From assembly GCA_002698965.1 (NCBI GenBank), contig PAAT01000129.1:1-35165 (forward strand): 35,165 nt of DNA, given 5' to 3'. Positions 1 to 10,200 of the stretch are shown here, in pieces. Under the pieces are notes generated by a model. The model was given only the letters and a program-made list of their open reading frames with translations. It had not been told where the DNA came from and made no database searches. Both the position numbers and the translations under genes were made by a program. Source of the stretch: Rhodopirellula sp. (GTDB lineage Bacteria; Planctomycetota; Planctomycetia; Pirellulales; Pirellulaceae). Positions within the stretch are counted from its first letter, which is position 1. Every line of letters begins with the position of its first letter.

Positions 1-1
1 C

Positions 2-1204
2 TGTTGTGCGATGCACGGAACACGTACGCTGGCGGAGATTCCTCAGTACATTGCCACGACGGATCAGGAATCGATCTTTGTAAGTTTCTATTATCCGTCT
101 ACCACGGATTTGGTTGTCCAGAACCACCCGATCACGATTCAGATGGAATGTGATTATCTGACCAATGGGGTTGTCGAAGTGACAGTTGCATCGGCACAGG
201 AGTTAAATATCCCATTCAATATACGAGTGCCTGCCTGGAGTCGAGTGGCCAAACTCTCGATTAACGGGGAACCGCAGGAAGCGGTTGTGAAAGAGGGATG
301 GTGTGTTCTTGATCGCGTCTGGAAAGGAACAACGGATATTCGAATACAGTTTGAAATGACCGTGCGGACTGAGCCTATGAACGACTTTATAGGTCTTCAG
401 GAAGGAGACGATACTTCACGAAAAAGCCTTTGGTTTGGTCCTCGTCAACTGGTTTATAACCAGTCGATCAATCAGGACCTTCATAAGATTGTCCAGGATC
501 AGCCTGCATTGCGCCACGTCTATCAAACTTATGGTGAGTTGCAACTGGATCAATCTACAAAAAAGACACCGCTTACGATTGGAGAAAAGAAGTACAAGAA
601 AGGTCTTGGTACGCATTCGGTGAGCGAAATTACCTATTGGCTGGATGGACAGTTCAAGGACTTTCGGTCTGATATTGGTATCGACGCATCTGCCGAGGGA
701 GCAGGTGCCGTAAGATTCAAAGTCTGTGCTGACGGTAAAGTCGTTCATGGTGACGTCGTGAAGGCCAGTATTGGTGAAAAGAATGAGGGACAGGTGCAGT
801 CACTTTATGGATTTGAAGTGACGGCCGTGTCAGGACGGGATCCAGCCAAATCCATACTGGTCGACGTTACTGATACTAAGTTGCTCACTTTGGTTGTGGA
901 CGAAGCGGTGAATGGTCTCGCCAAAGATTATGCCAACTGGGCTGAGGCGCGTTTGATTAAAAAGGATGGTACCGTAGTTTATCTTAGTGATCTTCCGAAC
1001 GATCGGGCAAAAGGGATCCCTTTCGATCAATTAGAGATTGATGAGGAGAACGTACATAGTGTAGCCAAAGAGCGGGTGGTATTTGGTGTTTCTATCGGAG
1101 GCAAAGATGTACCAGTCGTGTTCAGTTTTCTTGATTCGCTGGGTTACGATCTAATGAAGAACCGACCGGTATTACGGTCCTACGTGAAGACATCCGATAA
1201 TTAA
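2..1204 (+). CDS. GH127-type glycosidase (beta-L-arabinofuranosidase-like), C-terminal part, with NPCBM-like domain
   Basis: This is the 3' part of a gene that begins before the window; the frame is open to the left edge. The first two complete codons are Cys-Cys, followed by Ala-Met-His-Gly-Thr-Arg-Thr-Leu-Ala. In GH127 (former DUF1680) a Cys-Cys pair holds the nucleophile and a zinc ligand, just before the beta-sandwich that starts with a motif like IPQYIATTDQESIFVSFYYP, seen here. The downstream half, about positions 430-990, resembles an NPCBM domain (KKGLGTHSVSEITYWLDGQF), a galactosidase-associated carbohydrate-binding fold. The catalytic (alpha/alpha)6 barrel lies outside the window. 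It is probably exported, but the N-terminus is not visible. The inferred role is release of arabinofuranose or a related sugar from complex glycans. A sulfatase gene follows 23 bases downstream, suggesting one operon. The exact substrate is unknown. Confidence 0.8.
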   Translation, partial: CCAMHGTRTLAEIPQYIATTDQESIFVSFYYPSTTDLVVQNHPITIQMECDYLTNGVVEVTVASAQELNIPFNIRVPAWSRVAKLSINGEPQEAVVKEGWCVLDRVWKGTTDIRIQFEMTVRTEPMNDFIGLQEGDDTSRKSLWFGPRQLVYNQSINQDLHKIVQDQPALRHVYQTYGELQLDQSTKKTPLTIGEKKYKKGLGTHSVSEITYWLDGQFKDFRSDIGIDASAEGAGAVRFKVCADGKVVHGDVVKASIGEKNEGQVQSLYGFEVTAVSGRDPAKSILVDVTDTKLLTLVVDEAVNGLAKDYANWAEARLIKKDGTVVYLSDLPNDRAKGIPFDQLEIDEENVHSVAKERVVFGVSIGGKDVPVVFSFLDSLGYDLMKNRPVLRSYVKTSDN

Positions 1205-1227
1205 CTACACAATACAGAGGAATATCT

Positions 1228-2727
1228 GTGAAGATCATTCATGCAGTCAATTTGCAACTTTTGTGGATGGTGTGTGTAGGGGCTGCTATCCCCGGATTAT
1301 TACAGGCAGAGGCTCCTCGTCCCAATCTGATCGTTGTTCTTTGCGATGACCTTGGCTATGGCGATTTGGCATGCTACGGCAATGACGTTGTGCAAACTCC
1401 GAATATTGATCAATTTGCTGCCGAAGGGATTAAATTTACTCGTTGCTATGCTGCAGCGCCAAATTGTTCCCCAGCCCGTACGGGACTCATGACAGGCCGG
1501 ACACCGTACCGGGCCGGTATTCATAATTGGATTCCCTATGATTCGCCAATGCATGTGCGAAAAGATGAAGTCACCATTGCAAAATTGCTGCGGGATTCAG
1601 GCTATCAAACATGTCATGTAGGCAAGTGGCATCTGAACGGCAACTTAACCGATACTCGTTATCCACAACCAAAAGATCACGGGTTTGATTGGTCTTTTGG
1701 CACCCAAAATAACGCGTTGCCCTGTCATAAGGATCCGGTAAATTTTGTACGCAACGGAAAAGCCGTTGGCCCATTGAAAGGCTTCGCTGCTGATTTAGTG
1801 ACGGACGAGGCGATTCGCTGGCTTAATAAACAACGTCAGGGCGATACTCCGTTCTTTATGTATGTTGCTTATCACGAGCCTCATGAGCCAATCGCATCCA
1901 ATCATCAATACACAAAACTGTATGAGTCCCGTGGGAAACCAAGTCCTTACGATCCGGAAGTAACGAGCTTTCAGGCTCATCACGGTAATCTCACACAAAT
2001 GGATTCGGCCTTTGGTCGCCTTTTAAAACATCTGGAGACATTGGGGCTCAGGCATGATACTTTGATTTTCTTCACAAGTGATAATGGACCGGCTATTACG
2101 AATGCTCATCCGCATGGAAGTACCGGCGGTTTACGTGATAAGAAGGGTTCTGTTTACGAAGGTGGTATTCGGGTTCCCGGAGTGGTTCAATGGCCCAGGG
2201 CCTGGAAGAACCCTCAGGTGTTAGACCTGCCGATCAGCGGTGTCGATGTGTTACCTACGTTTTGTCAGGTTGCCGGAGTGGTACCGCCTGAGACGTTGGA
2301 ATTAGATGGGGCCAGTTTTATCAGTGCACTTGGCGGTCGGCCTGTTCGCCGAAATAAACCGCTTTACTGGCAGTTTCATAGCGCCCGAGGAGAGGATCAG
2401 TTGGCTGCGATCGACGGAAATTGGAAGATAGTTGGGCAATTCGAAGGGGGAAGTTTACCTCCGCATGGAGATATCTTTGCCGAACATCAGCAACGAATTC
2501 AGGATGCTAGGATAACGCGTTATCAGTTGTTTGATCTAACGAAAGATGAGACGACGGATGTGCAGGCTGAGAATCCTGGTGTGGCTCAGCAGCTAATCCG
2601 AAATCTCCAGAATACGTTTCTGTCCGTGCAGTCGGATAATCCATCATGGCCGGCTTGGGAGTGGCCTCGGGAAGAGGGCATGCAAATACGGGCCTACGTT
2701 GAATCCCTAAAATCAATGCAGGAGTAG
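1228..2727 (+). CDS. Secreted sulfatase (type I, formylglycine-dependent)
   Basis: A 499-residue sulfatase of the alkaline phosphatase superfamily, expected to hydrolyse sulfate esters, probably on glycans, in the periplasm. The start is a GTG with an AGAGG ribosome site at 1215-1220. Residues 1-28 form a signal peptide ending near LLQAEA. VLCDDLGYGDLACYG (about 38-51) supplies metal-binding aspartates. Cys80 in NCSPARTGLMTG matches the C-x-P-x-R signature for conversion to formylglycine. CHVGKWHL and FFTSDNGP are the other usual active-site blocks. The length is normal. The gene follows the GH127-like glycosidase by 23 bases, so the two may act on the same sulfated polysaccharide. No sulfatase-maturing enzyme is encoded in the window, so activation depends on a gene elsewhere. 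The family call is secure; the substrate is not. Confidence 0.93.
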   Translation: MKIIHAVNLQLLWMVCVGAAIPGLLQAEAPRPNLIVVLCDDLGYGDLACYGNDVVQTPNIDQFAAEGIKFTRCYAAAPNCSPARTGLMTGRTPYRAGIHNWIPYDSPMHVRKDEVTIAKLLRDSGYQTCHVGKWHLNGNLTDTRYPQPKDHGFDWSFGTQNNALPCHKDPVNFVRNGKAVGPLKGFAADLVTDEAIRWLNKQRQGDTPFFMYVAYHEPHEPIASNHQYTKLYESRGKPSPYDPEVTSFQAHHGNLTQMDSAFGRLLKHLETLGLRHDTLIFFTSDNGPAITNAHPHGSTGGLRDKKGSVYEGGIRVPGVVQWPRAWKNPQVLDLPISGVDVLPTFCQVAGVVPPETLELDGASFISALGGRPVRRNKPLYWQFHSARGEDQLAAIDGNWKIVGQFEGGSLPPHGDIFAEHQQRIQDARITRYQLFDLTKDETTDVQAENPGVAQQLIRNLQNTFLSVQSDNPSWPAWEWPREEGMQIRAYVESLKSMQE

Positions 2728-2752
2728 TTCCCGGGCTGACGGGTAATTCATT

Positions 2753-2782
2753 TTGCGTCACATTTCATTTTTATATTAAGAT
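2753..2782 (+). promoter_or_regulatory. Possible sigma70-type promoter before the DUF1501 gene
   Basis: TTGCGT at 2753-2758 and TAAGAT at 2777-2782 are separated by 18 bases in the 83-base gap between the sulfatase and the DUF1501 gene. Both are imperfect matches to the consensus. The start site would fall about 20 bases before the ATG. The gap is AT-rich in this part and lacks a clear terminator, so read-through from the sulfatase is equally possible. Confidence 0.25.
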
Positions 2783-2810
2783 AGAGTGTCTAAGCTGCAT
2801 TCAGAAATTC

Positions 2811-4157
2811 ATGAGATTGTTAGGTATGCTCCAGCCACACTCGCCTTTTGCTTCAAGTATTCACGTTGGTTCCCGTCGTTGGTTCCTTAGAACTGGGGCA
2901 GCGGCAATGGCCAGTATTCCACTGGCAACTCTGCAGCAAGTTCAGGCTCAGGCTAACCACTCCAATTCAAAAAAATCCGTCATTCTGTTTTGGCTCAGCG
3001 GTGGCCCCAGTCAAATAGACATGTGGGACCCAAAGCCGGATGCGCCAGTAGAAATCCGTAGTCCTTTTGAGACAATCTCCACCTCGGTTCCCGGTATTCA
3101 GTTTACCGAGCATCTGCCCCGGCAGGCTGCGATTGCCGATAAGATGGCAGTATTACGTGCGGTTGATTGTTCAGCTAGTAATCATACCCCGATCACGATG
3201 CAGGCTGGCAACCCGTTGGCGCGACGAACCAATGATGGCAAAGACGGGGCAGGTTACCCGTCGATGGGTTCAGTGGTATCAAAGTTTAGAGGTTCCAATG
3301 CCCCCGAACTACCTGCGTTTATCGGGTTGGCCAAGACCTGGGCATCGGACGTTTATGGTGCCGGCCACTTAGGTAGCAAGTATGAACCGGTCAAAGGTCT
3401 GGAGCTTGCCGATAAGTTTAAGCTGCCTACCGGTATTGATGTTCAACGACTACAAAACCGAGCCGCCTTGCGGGAACAAATCAATGGAGCCCGCAAAGAG
3501 CTCGAGGATCACAACCTGCTGGAGCAGTTTGATGCAAATACGCAACGAGCATTTGAAATGGTATTGTCCGGGAAAGTGGAGCAGGCTTTCGATGTCACGC
3601 AGGAGTCAGACGAACTACGTGATGAATACGGTCGAACGAGTGTCGGTGAAAAAGCGTTGCTTGCCCGTCGTTTGGTGGAAGCCGGGGTTTCTTTTGTGCT
3701 GGTGAGCGGTGCCTGGGGCTATTTTGATCATCACGGTGATAATGTCCGCTGGGGAGGTATCGAGAAAGGGCTTAAGCCTTTGCTACCTCGTGTGGATCAA
3801 GTTTACCCAGCTCTGATCAATGATTTGGAACAGCGGGGAATGCTCGATGATACATTAGTCATGATGATGGGGGAATTTGGGCGTTCGCCTAAGATCAATA
3901 CGGAAGCGGGGCGGGATCATTGGGTTCCGGTGATGTCCATGATCATGTCTGGCGGTGGGATTCAGGGAGGCCAGATACTGGGAAGTACCGATCGTACAGG
4001 GGGTGAAATCAAATCAGGTATGGTTCGGCCGCAGGATTTGGCTGCGACCACGTTCAAGCATCTGGAAATTGATTTAAATAGCCATTGGGTTAATTCTCAA
4101 GGCCGTCCGATTCCGATTGTTCAGGAAGGTGGTCGTCCGATTGAAGGGCTTATCTAA
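2811..4157 (+). CDS. Tat-exported DUF1501 protein
   Basis: A 448-residue member of DUF1501, a sulfatase/phosphatase-fold family expanded in planctomycetes with no firmly assigned reaction. A twin-arginine signal (SRRWFLRTG, about residues 21-29) followed by a hydrophobic stretch and QVQAQA indicates Tat export. Family blocks are present: VILFWLSGGPSQIDMWDP near the start of the mature protein, then SASNHTPITMQAGN, YFDHHGDN, and MGEFGRSPKINTEAGRDHW. The Asp/His pattern suggests a metal site. These proteins usually sit beside a DUF1549/DUF1553 cytochrome gene. That partner is absent here, and the neighbours are a sulfatase and a gamma-glutamyltransferase. No good ribosome site is seen before the ATG at 2811; ATG 2826 is an alternative. 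Family identity is clear; function is unknown. Confidence 0.9.
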   Translation: MRLLGMLQPHSPFASSIHVGSRRWFLRTGAAAMASIPLATLQQVQAQANHSNSKKSVILFWLSGGPSQIDMWDPKPDAPVEIRSPFETISTSVPGIQFTEHLPRQAAIADKMAVLRAVDCSASNHTPITMQAGNPLARRTNDGKDGAGYPSMGSVVSKFRGSNAPELPAFIGLAKTWASDVYGAGHLGSKYEPVKGLELADKFKLPTGIDVQRLQNRAALREQINGARKELEDHNLLEQFDANTQRAFEMVLSGKVEQAFDVTQESDELRDEYGRTSVGEKALLARRLVEAGVSFVLVSGAWGYFDHHGDNVRWGGIEKGLKPLLPRVDQVYPALINDLEQRGMLDDTLVMMMGEFGRSPKINTEAGRDHWVPVMSMIMSGGGIQGGQILGSTDRTGGEIKSGMVRPQDLAATTFKHLEIDLNSHWVNSQGRPIPIVQEGGRPIEGLI

Positions 4158-4161
4158 CAGA

Positions 4162-5844
4162 ATGAAGATTGTTTTTTCGCTACTGTTTTTCGTCTTGCAG
4201 GCCGCTATCGCACAGTCTCAGGAGCATGTAGCGACGGCTGACCGGGCGATGGTTGCCACAGTTCATCCGCTGGCAACCGATGCGGCATTAAAGTCGCTCT
4301 CTGACGGCGGCAACGCTGTCGATGCAGCGCTTACAGCGGCCATCACTTTAGGTGTGGTGGATGGCTACAACTCGGGGATTGGTGGTGGTTGCTTTATTCT
4401 TATTCGCACCCCCGATGGTAAGCTGATTACTGTTGATGGTCGTGAGACCGCTCCCAAACAAGCGACTGCAGAGATGTTCTATAGCGATGGAAAACCTGAC
4501 ACGGCATTGTCTCAGGTAGGCGCATTGGCCTCAGGTACGCCTGGCGCCGTTGCGGCTTATCATATGGCCTGGAAAAAGGCCGGTAGTTTGCCTTGGGAAA
4601 CTCACTTCCAGGAAGCAATTCATATAGCCGAAAACGGATTTGCGATATCGGATCGTTACGCTCGGTTACTCGCTTCACGGAAGCAACTCTTTGAACAATT
4701 TGCTGCCAGCGAAGCACTGTTTATTCGTGATGGTAAGACACTTGCTGCAGGTGAGAGGTTTGTGCAGGAAGAGCTAGCCAGCACTTTGAAGGGAATAGCT
4801 CAGGAGGGTCCGGAATATTTTTATCGAGGGAAAGTAGCCGCGTTGATTGCAGATTGGATGGATGCCAATGGTGGAGTGATGACCCGACGTGATTTGGCGA
4901 CTTATCAAGCCAAACTTCGGTCACCGGTCGTTAGCACCTATCGGGGACATACCATTGTAGGCTTTCCACCGCCAAGTTCAGGGGGGACTCATGTTGGACA
5001 GATCCTGAACATGATGGAGGAATTTCCACTTAGTGAATATTATCGCGACAGTACTACAAAATATACTCATGTTGTTGCCGAGGCGATGAAGTTGGCCTTC
5101 GCTGATCGGGCGTACTGGTTGGGAGATGCCGATTTCACTCGTGTTCCTCAAGGATTGATTGCGAAATCGTATGCTCGCGACTTGAGCCGCCGAATTGATT
5201 TAGATGCTGCAATCACGGTGAAGTCACATGGCTTACCTCCACGGAAATTTCCAGCCAGATCGGAACGCCATACCACTCATATTGCTGTTGCTGACTCTGA
5301 AGGCTATTGGGTGGCAATGACGGCTACAATCAATACATCGTTTGGTTCAAAAGTTGTCATTCCCGGCACGGGTATCATTATGAACAATGAAATGGATGAC
5401 TTCGCATTGGCGCCGGGAATTGCCAATGCCTTTGGACTGCTTGGCAGCGAAGCAAATAAGGTCGAGGCGCTCAAGCGACCTCTTTCAAGTATGTCACCAA
5501 CGATTGTTTTGAAAGATGGGCAGCCGATGCTAACCGTTGGAGCCGCTGGCGGACCTAAAATTATCACTTCGGTTGTCCTTGGGATCAGCCGTATTGTGGA
5601 CTTGGAAATGTCGCCCAGAGAGGCCATTGAAGAACCTAGATTTCATCATCAATGGTCACCTGACCGACTCTATTTGGAGCGAACCAATGAACCGGAGTTG
5701 TTGAATCGAATGAAACAGCTCGGTCATACCGTTTATTCGACGAGTTCTGCCGGTATTAGTCAGATGATTTACCGAGATCCGGAATCTGGCCGATTTATGG
5801 GCGTTTCAGATCCTCGAACCGCAGGGAAAGCTTCCGGGCGTTAG
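4162..5844 (+). CDS. ggt: Gamma-glutamyltransferase (glutathione hydrolase)
   Basis: A 560-residue exported Ntn-hydrolase that removes or transfers the gamma-glutamyl group of glutathione and related peptides. The chosen start, ATG 4162, opens a clean signal peptide (residues 1-18, ending QAAIAQ) four bases after the DUF1501 stop. A longer frame from 4117 would overlap that gene and lacks a signal sequence. GNAVDAALTAAITLGVVDGY and SGIGGGCFIL are typical of the large subunit. Thr371 in HTTHIAVADSEG is the expected autocleavage site and nucleophile. NNEMDDFA, LSSMSPTIV and GAAGGPKIITSV follow as in active members. The tight spacing implies co-transcription with the DUF1501 gene. Either glutathione scavenging or hydrolysis of another gamma-glutamyl compound is plausible; the context does not decide. 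Confidence 0.93.
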   Translation: MKIVFSLLFFVLQAAIAQSQEHVATADRAMVATVHPLATDAALKSLSDGGNAVDAALTAAITLGVVDGYNSGIGGGCFILIRTPDGKLITVDGRETAPKQATAEMFYSDGKPDTALSQVGALASGTPGAVAAYHMAWKKAGSLPWETHFQEAIHIAENGFAISDRYARLLASRKQLFEQFAASEALFIRDGKTLAAGERFVQEELASTLKGIAQEGPEYFYRGKVAALIADWMDANGGVMTRRDLATYQAKLRSPVVSTYRGHTIVGFPPPSSGGTHVGQILNMMEEFPLSEYYRDSTTKYTHVVAEAMKLAFADRAYWLGDADFTRVPQGLIAKSYARDLSRRIDLDAAITVKSHGLPPRKFPARSERHTTHIAVADSEGYWVAMTATINTSFGSKVVIPGTGIIMNNEMDDFALAPGIANAFGLLGSEANKVEALKRPLSSMSPTIVLKDGQPMLTVGAAGGPKIITSVVLGISRIVDLEMSPREAIEEPRFHHQWSPDRLYLERTNEPELLNRMKQLGHTVYSTSSAGISQMIYRDPESGRFMGVSDPRTAGKASGR

Positions 5845-5894
5845 CAGAAGCCGTTTCCGGAGTGAATCGCTTTCTCCATACCACGTACGGCGGT

Positions 5895-5900
5895 TATAAT
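5895..5900 (+). promoter_or_regulatory. -10 box (TATAAT) before the DUF1552-cytochrome pair
   Basis: A perfect TATAAT lies in the 106-base gap after ggt. The -35 region 18 bases upstream (TTTCTC, 5871-5876) is poor. A start about 44 bases before the ATG at 5951 would leave room for the GAGG ribosome site at 5939-5942. This would start a transcript separate from the upstream block. Confidence 0.4.
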
Positions 5901-5950
5901 GTAGTCTTAGGCACTTATAAAAATGCTTGGTTGTTACTGAGGTTTAAAAC

Positions 5951-7219
5951 ATGCGACATTCTATAGCAAGACGTCGGTTTCTATCGGCTGCCGGCGTTTC
6001 CATTGCACTTCCAATGTTGGAGTCCATGGTTCCGATTGCCCACGCGGATCAATCGAAACCGGTAAAACGGTTTGTTTGCATGTCTAATAATTACGGTGTT
6101 TATCGAGAGGGATTCTTCCCTGAAGCAGACGATGTGGGACCAGGCTACGAAATCCCGGAAACACTAAAACCACTGGCAGCCCATCGTAATGACTTCACGG
6201 TGTTTTCAAATCTTGACCATGGCAACACCATTGGTCATCAGGGCGTGCCGGTATTGTTGAGTGGCGTTCGGCCTCATCTGGCTTCCTATTATCAGGAAGG
6301 AAATATTAGCGTTGATCAAAAGATTGCAGAGTATGAAGGAGCGAATACTCGATTTCCTTCAATGACTGTAAGAGTCAATGAATCTAATCTTGTTAGCTTT
6401 ACTCGTACCGGAGTCCAAGTTCCCGATATCGACTTGCGAGGAATGTTTCGGGCTTTATTTATTGAAGATCCGGCCGAGAAGAAAGCTACGGCGGCAGAAA
6501 AGTTAAAGCGTCAAAATAGCATCTTAGACGTTGTTATGGATAAGGCGAAGGATGTCGAAAAAGATCTTAGTAAACGTGATCAGCGGAAGTTTGCCGAATA
6601 TCTGGAAGCCGTTCGAAGTCTGGAAAAGAAACTCGAGTTGCAGGAACCGTGGTTAGATCGTCCGAAACCAAAGACCGACGTGCCGGAACCTCAGCAAGGT
6701 AAAGGGACGGAAGCTGATTTGAGAGCGATGGTTGAGTTGATGGCATTGGCGATTCAAACCGACTCAACACGTGCAATTACTCTTAGTTCGGGATTTGTTA
6801 ATGGTGACTTTGGGCTTAGCGGTGGTTATCACGGTTTCTCACATCATGGAAACCGTGCCGACCATATTGATGCATTAAAGAAAATTGAAAACAACATTAT
6901 GCGTCAGATGGCACATCTGATTGAATTGCTGAAGGCACAGGAAGACATGATCAATGGTGGCACATTATTAGACCACACGACCGTCATGTTTGGATGTGGG
7001 ATGGCCACCGGGCCGCATTCAACGAAAAATTTGCCTTTGGTCGTAGCGGGCGGTGGTTTCAAGCATGGGGAACATAAAGTTTATCCCGACCCGGAATCAG
7101 CGCACCGAATTCCGGCGGCCAATCTGCTGCTTTCTATTCTCCAGAATCATGGATTGGAAGTGGAGCGTTTTGGTACCAGTTCCGGTACCTTAACCAATTT
7201 TGAGTGGAACCAGGCTTAA
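5951..7219 (+). CDS. Tat-exported DUF1552 protein
   Basis: A 422-residue DUF1552 protein, a planctomycete/myxobacterial family related to DUF1501 that has no established reaction. It starts with a twin-arginine signal (RRRFLSAAG, residues 7-15) and a hydrophobic segment ending near IAHA. Recognisable blocks are FSNLDHGNTIGHQGV, the mid-protein helical region around AVRSLEKKLELQEPW, GGYHGFSHHGN, and MFGCGMATGPHSTKNLPLVV. The ribosome site GAGG at 5939-5942 is eight bases from the ATG. Its stop codon overlaps the start of the next gene in TAATG, the usual arrangement in which DUF1552 is translated with a DUF1592-type cytochrome. The two products therefore probably work as a complex or in sequence. 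A hydrolase or oxidoreductase-accessory role is only a guess. Confidence 0.9.
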   Translation: MRHSIARRRFLSAAGVSIALPMLESMVPIAHADQSKPVKRFVCMSNNYGVYREGFFPEADDVGPGYEIPETLKPLAAHRNDFTVFSNLDHGNTIGHQGVPVLLSGVRPHLASYYQEGNISVDQKIAEYEGANTRFPSMTVRVNESNLVSFTRTGVQVPDIDLRGMFRALFIEDPAEKKATAAEKLKRQNSILDVVMDKAKDVEKDLSKRDQRKFAEYLEAVRSLEKKLELQEPWLDRPKPKTDVPEPQQGKGTEADLRAMVELMALAIQTDSTRAITLSSGFVNGDFGLSGGYHGFSHHGNRADHIDALKKIENNIMRQMAHLIELLKAQEDMINGGTLLDHTTVMFGCGMATGPHSTKNLPLVVAGGGFKHGEHKVYPDPESAHRIPAANLLLSILQNHGLEVERFGTSSGTLTNFEWNQA

Positions 7220-10200
7220 TGAGTCCGATTCGACAACAGCTGATCGGTGTATGCGCGCTCACGATTGTGATGATCATCACGAGTTCGCTCTTGGGAGCGG
7301 TAAAAGGAGAGCCTTTTGATTCGGTAAAACCGTTTCTGAAAAAATACTGTACTGAATGCCATGGGGCAGAAGTGCAGGAGAACAGCAAGAGGTTCGACAA
7401 TCTCAAGTCGGACCTTAATGATCTCGAGACGTTGCAGTTGTGGCAGGGTATCGTCGATCAATTGAATCTGGGAGATATGCCTCCGAAGGATTCATTGCAA
7501 CCGACGGATCAGGAAATAGCTGATGTTGTTAAGCATTTAACAGTACCACTTCAGGAAGCCTATGCGTCTCTTAAGAGTACGAATGGGCAAACGGTGAGTC
7601 GGCGTCTTAATCGATTTGAATTACGTAATACGGTTCGAGATTTACTGTATATCAATGACCCTGAGTTGCGTATTGGGAACAAACCTCGCCTGATCGACAA
7701 TAACGGTAACGGGCGCGTTGAGAATACCAGCACGGATCCTTTTCGGGCTTTCCCCGGCGATGAGACCGAAGAAGGATTTGATAATATCGGTAACCGCCTG
7801 GTGATGTCAGATTTTTTACTTCGCTTAATGTTTGATGCTGCGGAGGAGAGTTTGGCACTAGCGACCTATACAGGGACGAAACCAGAGATTCCTGTGCGGG
7901 ATTACAAAGGGGTTTTACTACGGACACATCGTAAAGATCTTCCACGTCTGGCCGGTGAGATCGATCCGGAGGTTGATACTCTGTTTTTCCGTGAAATGGT
8001 AACCCCTGATGAACTACGTGGAGGTATGAAAAGTTCTGCGAAATACCGGCTGACAGTCCAATTGTCGGCTCATAATCAACAACATGATTGGGGAGAGATT
8101 CTTCCGACAGATCAAAGTCAACCGATGCTGGTTCATTTGAGACTGTTTAAACGCGGGACAAGGGACGACCATATTTCGTTGGAACGAGTGTCCCTTCCAG
8201 GCAATGGTCAAACGAAAACCGTATCGATCGAAACCTGGATTGATAAGGACTGGCTACCGCAAATTATATGGGAAAATGGTCCAACAGATCGCGAGGCCCG
8301 TGCCGACCTGTTAGCCAGAACATATCTCCCGGACGTTTACCGCGCTCCTCCGGATCGCAAGGTACTGACGGATAAGCAGGCGTTCGATAAGGCTCAAAAG
8401 GCGTGGTTATTAGCGATGCATGAAGGGGTCGTCCGTAATTATCAGGGCCCGACGGTACAGATCCATTCCTTGAAAATTGAGCCGATACTAGACCAGTGGC
8501 CACCGAAAAGCCATCACGAATTGTATGGGACTGAGGAGTTTGGTAATGCTGAGATTGAGGCATTACTTCTTAAATTTGCAGAGCGTGCGTTCCGTCGACC
8601 TGTTACCAGAGAAGAAGTGCAGCCGTATATAGATTTGGTGATGGCGAAATTAGAGACTGGCCCCGAAATACCTGAAGGTGGTATTCAGGATCTGGCCTTC
8701 AAAGTCTATGACGGCAAGTGGACCAAGTTGCCCCAGTTTGACGACTTGAAACCTCTTAAGTCAGGGCCGTTAGTGCAAGGGCTTGTCGACATACGAATTG
8801 CAGAAAAGAACGAGCACTATGGGGTTGTTTTTGAAGGTGTTCTTGAGGTTAAGCAATCCGCTCAATATGAATTCAAGTTAGCTTCAGATGATGGTGCCAG
8901 GATTATTATTGATGGCCAGCGAGTGGTCGATCATGATGGCCTGCACGGGGCATCAACAAAGACTGGAAAGATAATGCTTGCCAAAGGCCAGCGGAAAATC
9001 AGAGTCGAGTATTTTGCCTATGGTCAGCCTAATAGCTTGCAAGCCTTTTGGAGTGGGCCAGGATTTGTAGATGCTCCGCTGGCAGTCGGGTCTCAAAGCA
9101 ACGCTCCAGTTGTAGTGGATGAAGACACACTGGCAGGCATTAAAGCAATCCAGATGGGATACACCGCGATATTATGTTCTCCGGATTTTTTGTATCTCAA
9201 AGAGCAGAAAGAGCAGTTAACAGATTATGAAATTGCCAATCGGCTGAGTTATTTTCTTTGGTCTTCCATGCCGGATGCAACCCTCTTAGCGTTGGCGAAA
9301 ACTAAGAAGCTTCATAATCATCGCGTGCTTCAGGCTCAGGTTGATCGTATGCTGGCTGACCCACGTTCCAAAGCATTTGTTCATCATTTCACCGAACGTT
9401 GGTTGAGATTGGATAAGATTTCCGAAAGTCCGCCGGAATTAAATGGTCCATTTCGAGTCTATTGGGATCGGCGGATGGAACCACAGGTGATTGCACAAAC
9501 CAATGAGTACTTCGGAGACTTGTTGTACCAAAATGGACCAATCCGGCTGCTTGTCGAATCAGACTATACATTTATGAACGAACAAATTGCCTCGGTTTTT
9601 TATAATCGCAGCGATGTGAAAGGGGATTACTTACGCAGGGTAGCCACGAATGATCCGCGCCGCGGAGGTGTATTGACGATGCCGAGTGTTATGACATCCA
9701 CGGCCAATGGTGTTGATACTTCGCCGATTGTTCGTGGAGTATGGGTTCTGGAGAATATTTTAGGAACGCCGCCTGCTGCCCCACCGCCTGATGTGGAGCC
9801 ACTGTCTCCGGATTTGAGTGAAGCGAAGACTATCCGCGAGCAATTAGAGATCCATCGCGAACAGACGACTTGTAATAGTTGTCATCGAAAAATAGATCCA
9901 CTGGGATTTGCATTTGAGAATTTCGATCCGATTGGGCGATGGAGAGATCGTTATCGAACCGGGGAAATTGACCCATCCACAACACTTGCCAATGGAACCG
10001 AAGTGAATGATATCGTCGCCTTGAAAACAATATTGGTTGAAAATGAGTCGCAGATTGTACGGGGATTAACCCGGAAGTTGCTGGCTTACTCAAGTGGTCG
10101 TATTTTGGAGCCGGTTGACCGTGGCGAGATCGAAAAGATTGTCATTACGCTGGATAAGTCAGGCAATCGCCTCAAGGATCTGATCAAACTGATTGTGCTC

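Noticed and set aside
4117..4161. Upstream ATG for ggt overlapping DUF1501
   Set aside because: The added residues are basic and not a signal peptide, whereas ATG 4162 opens a clean one.
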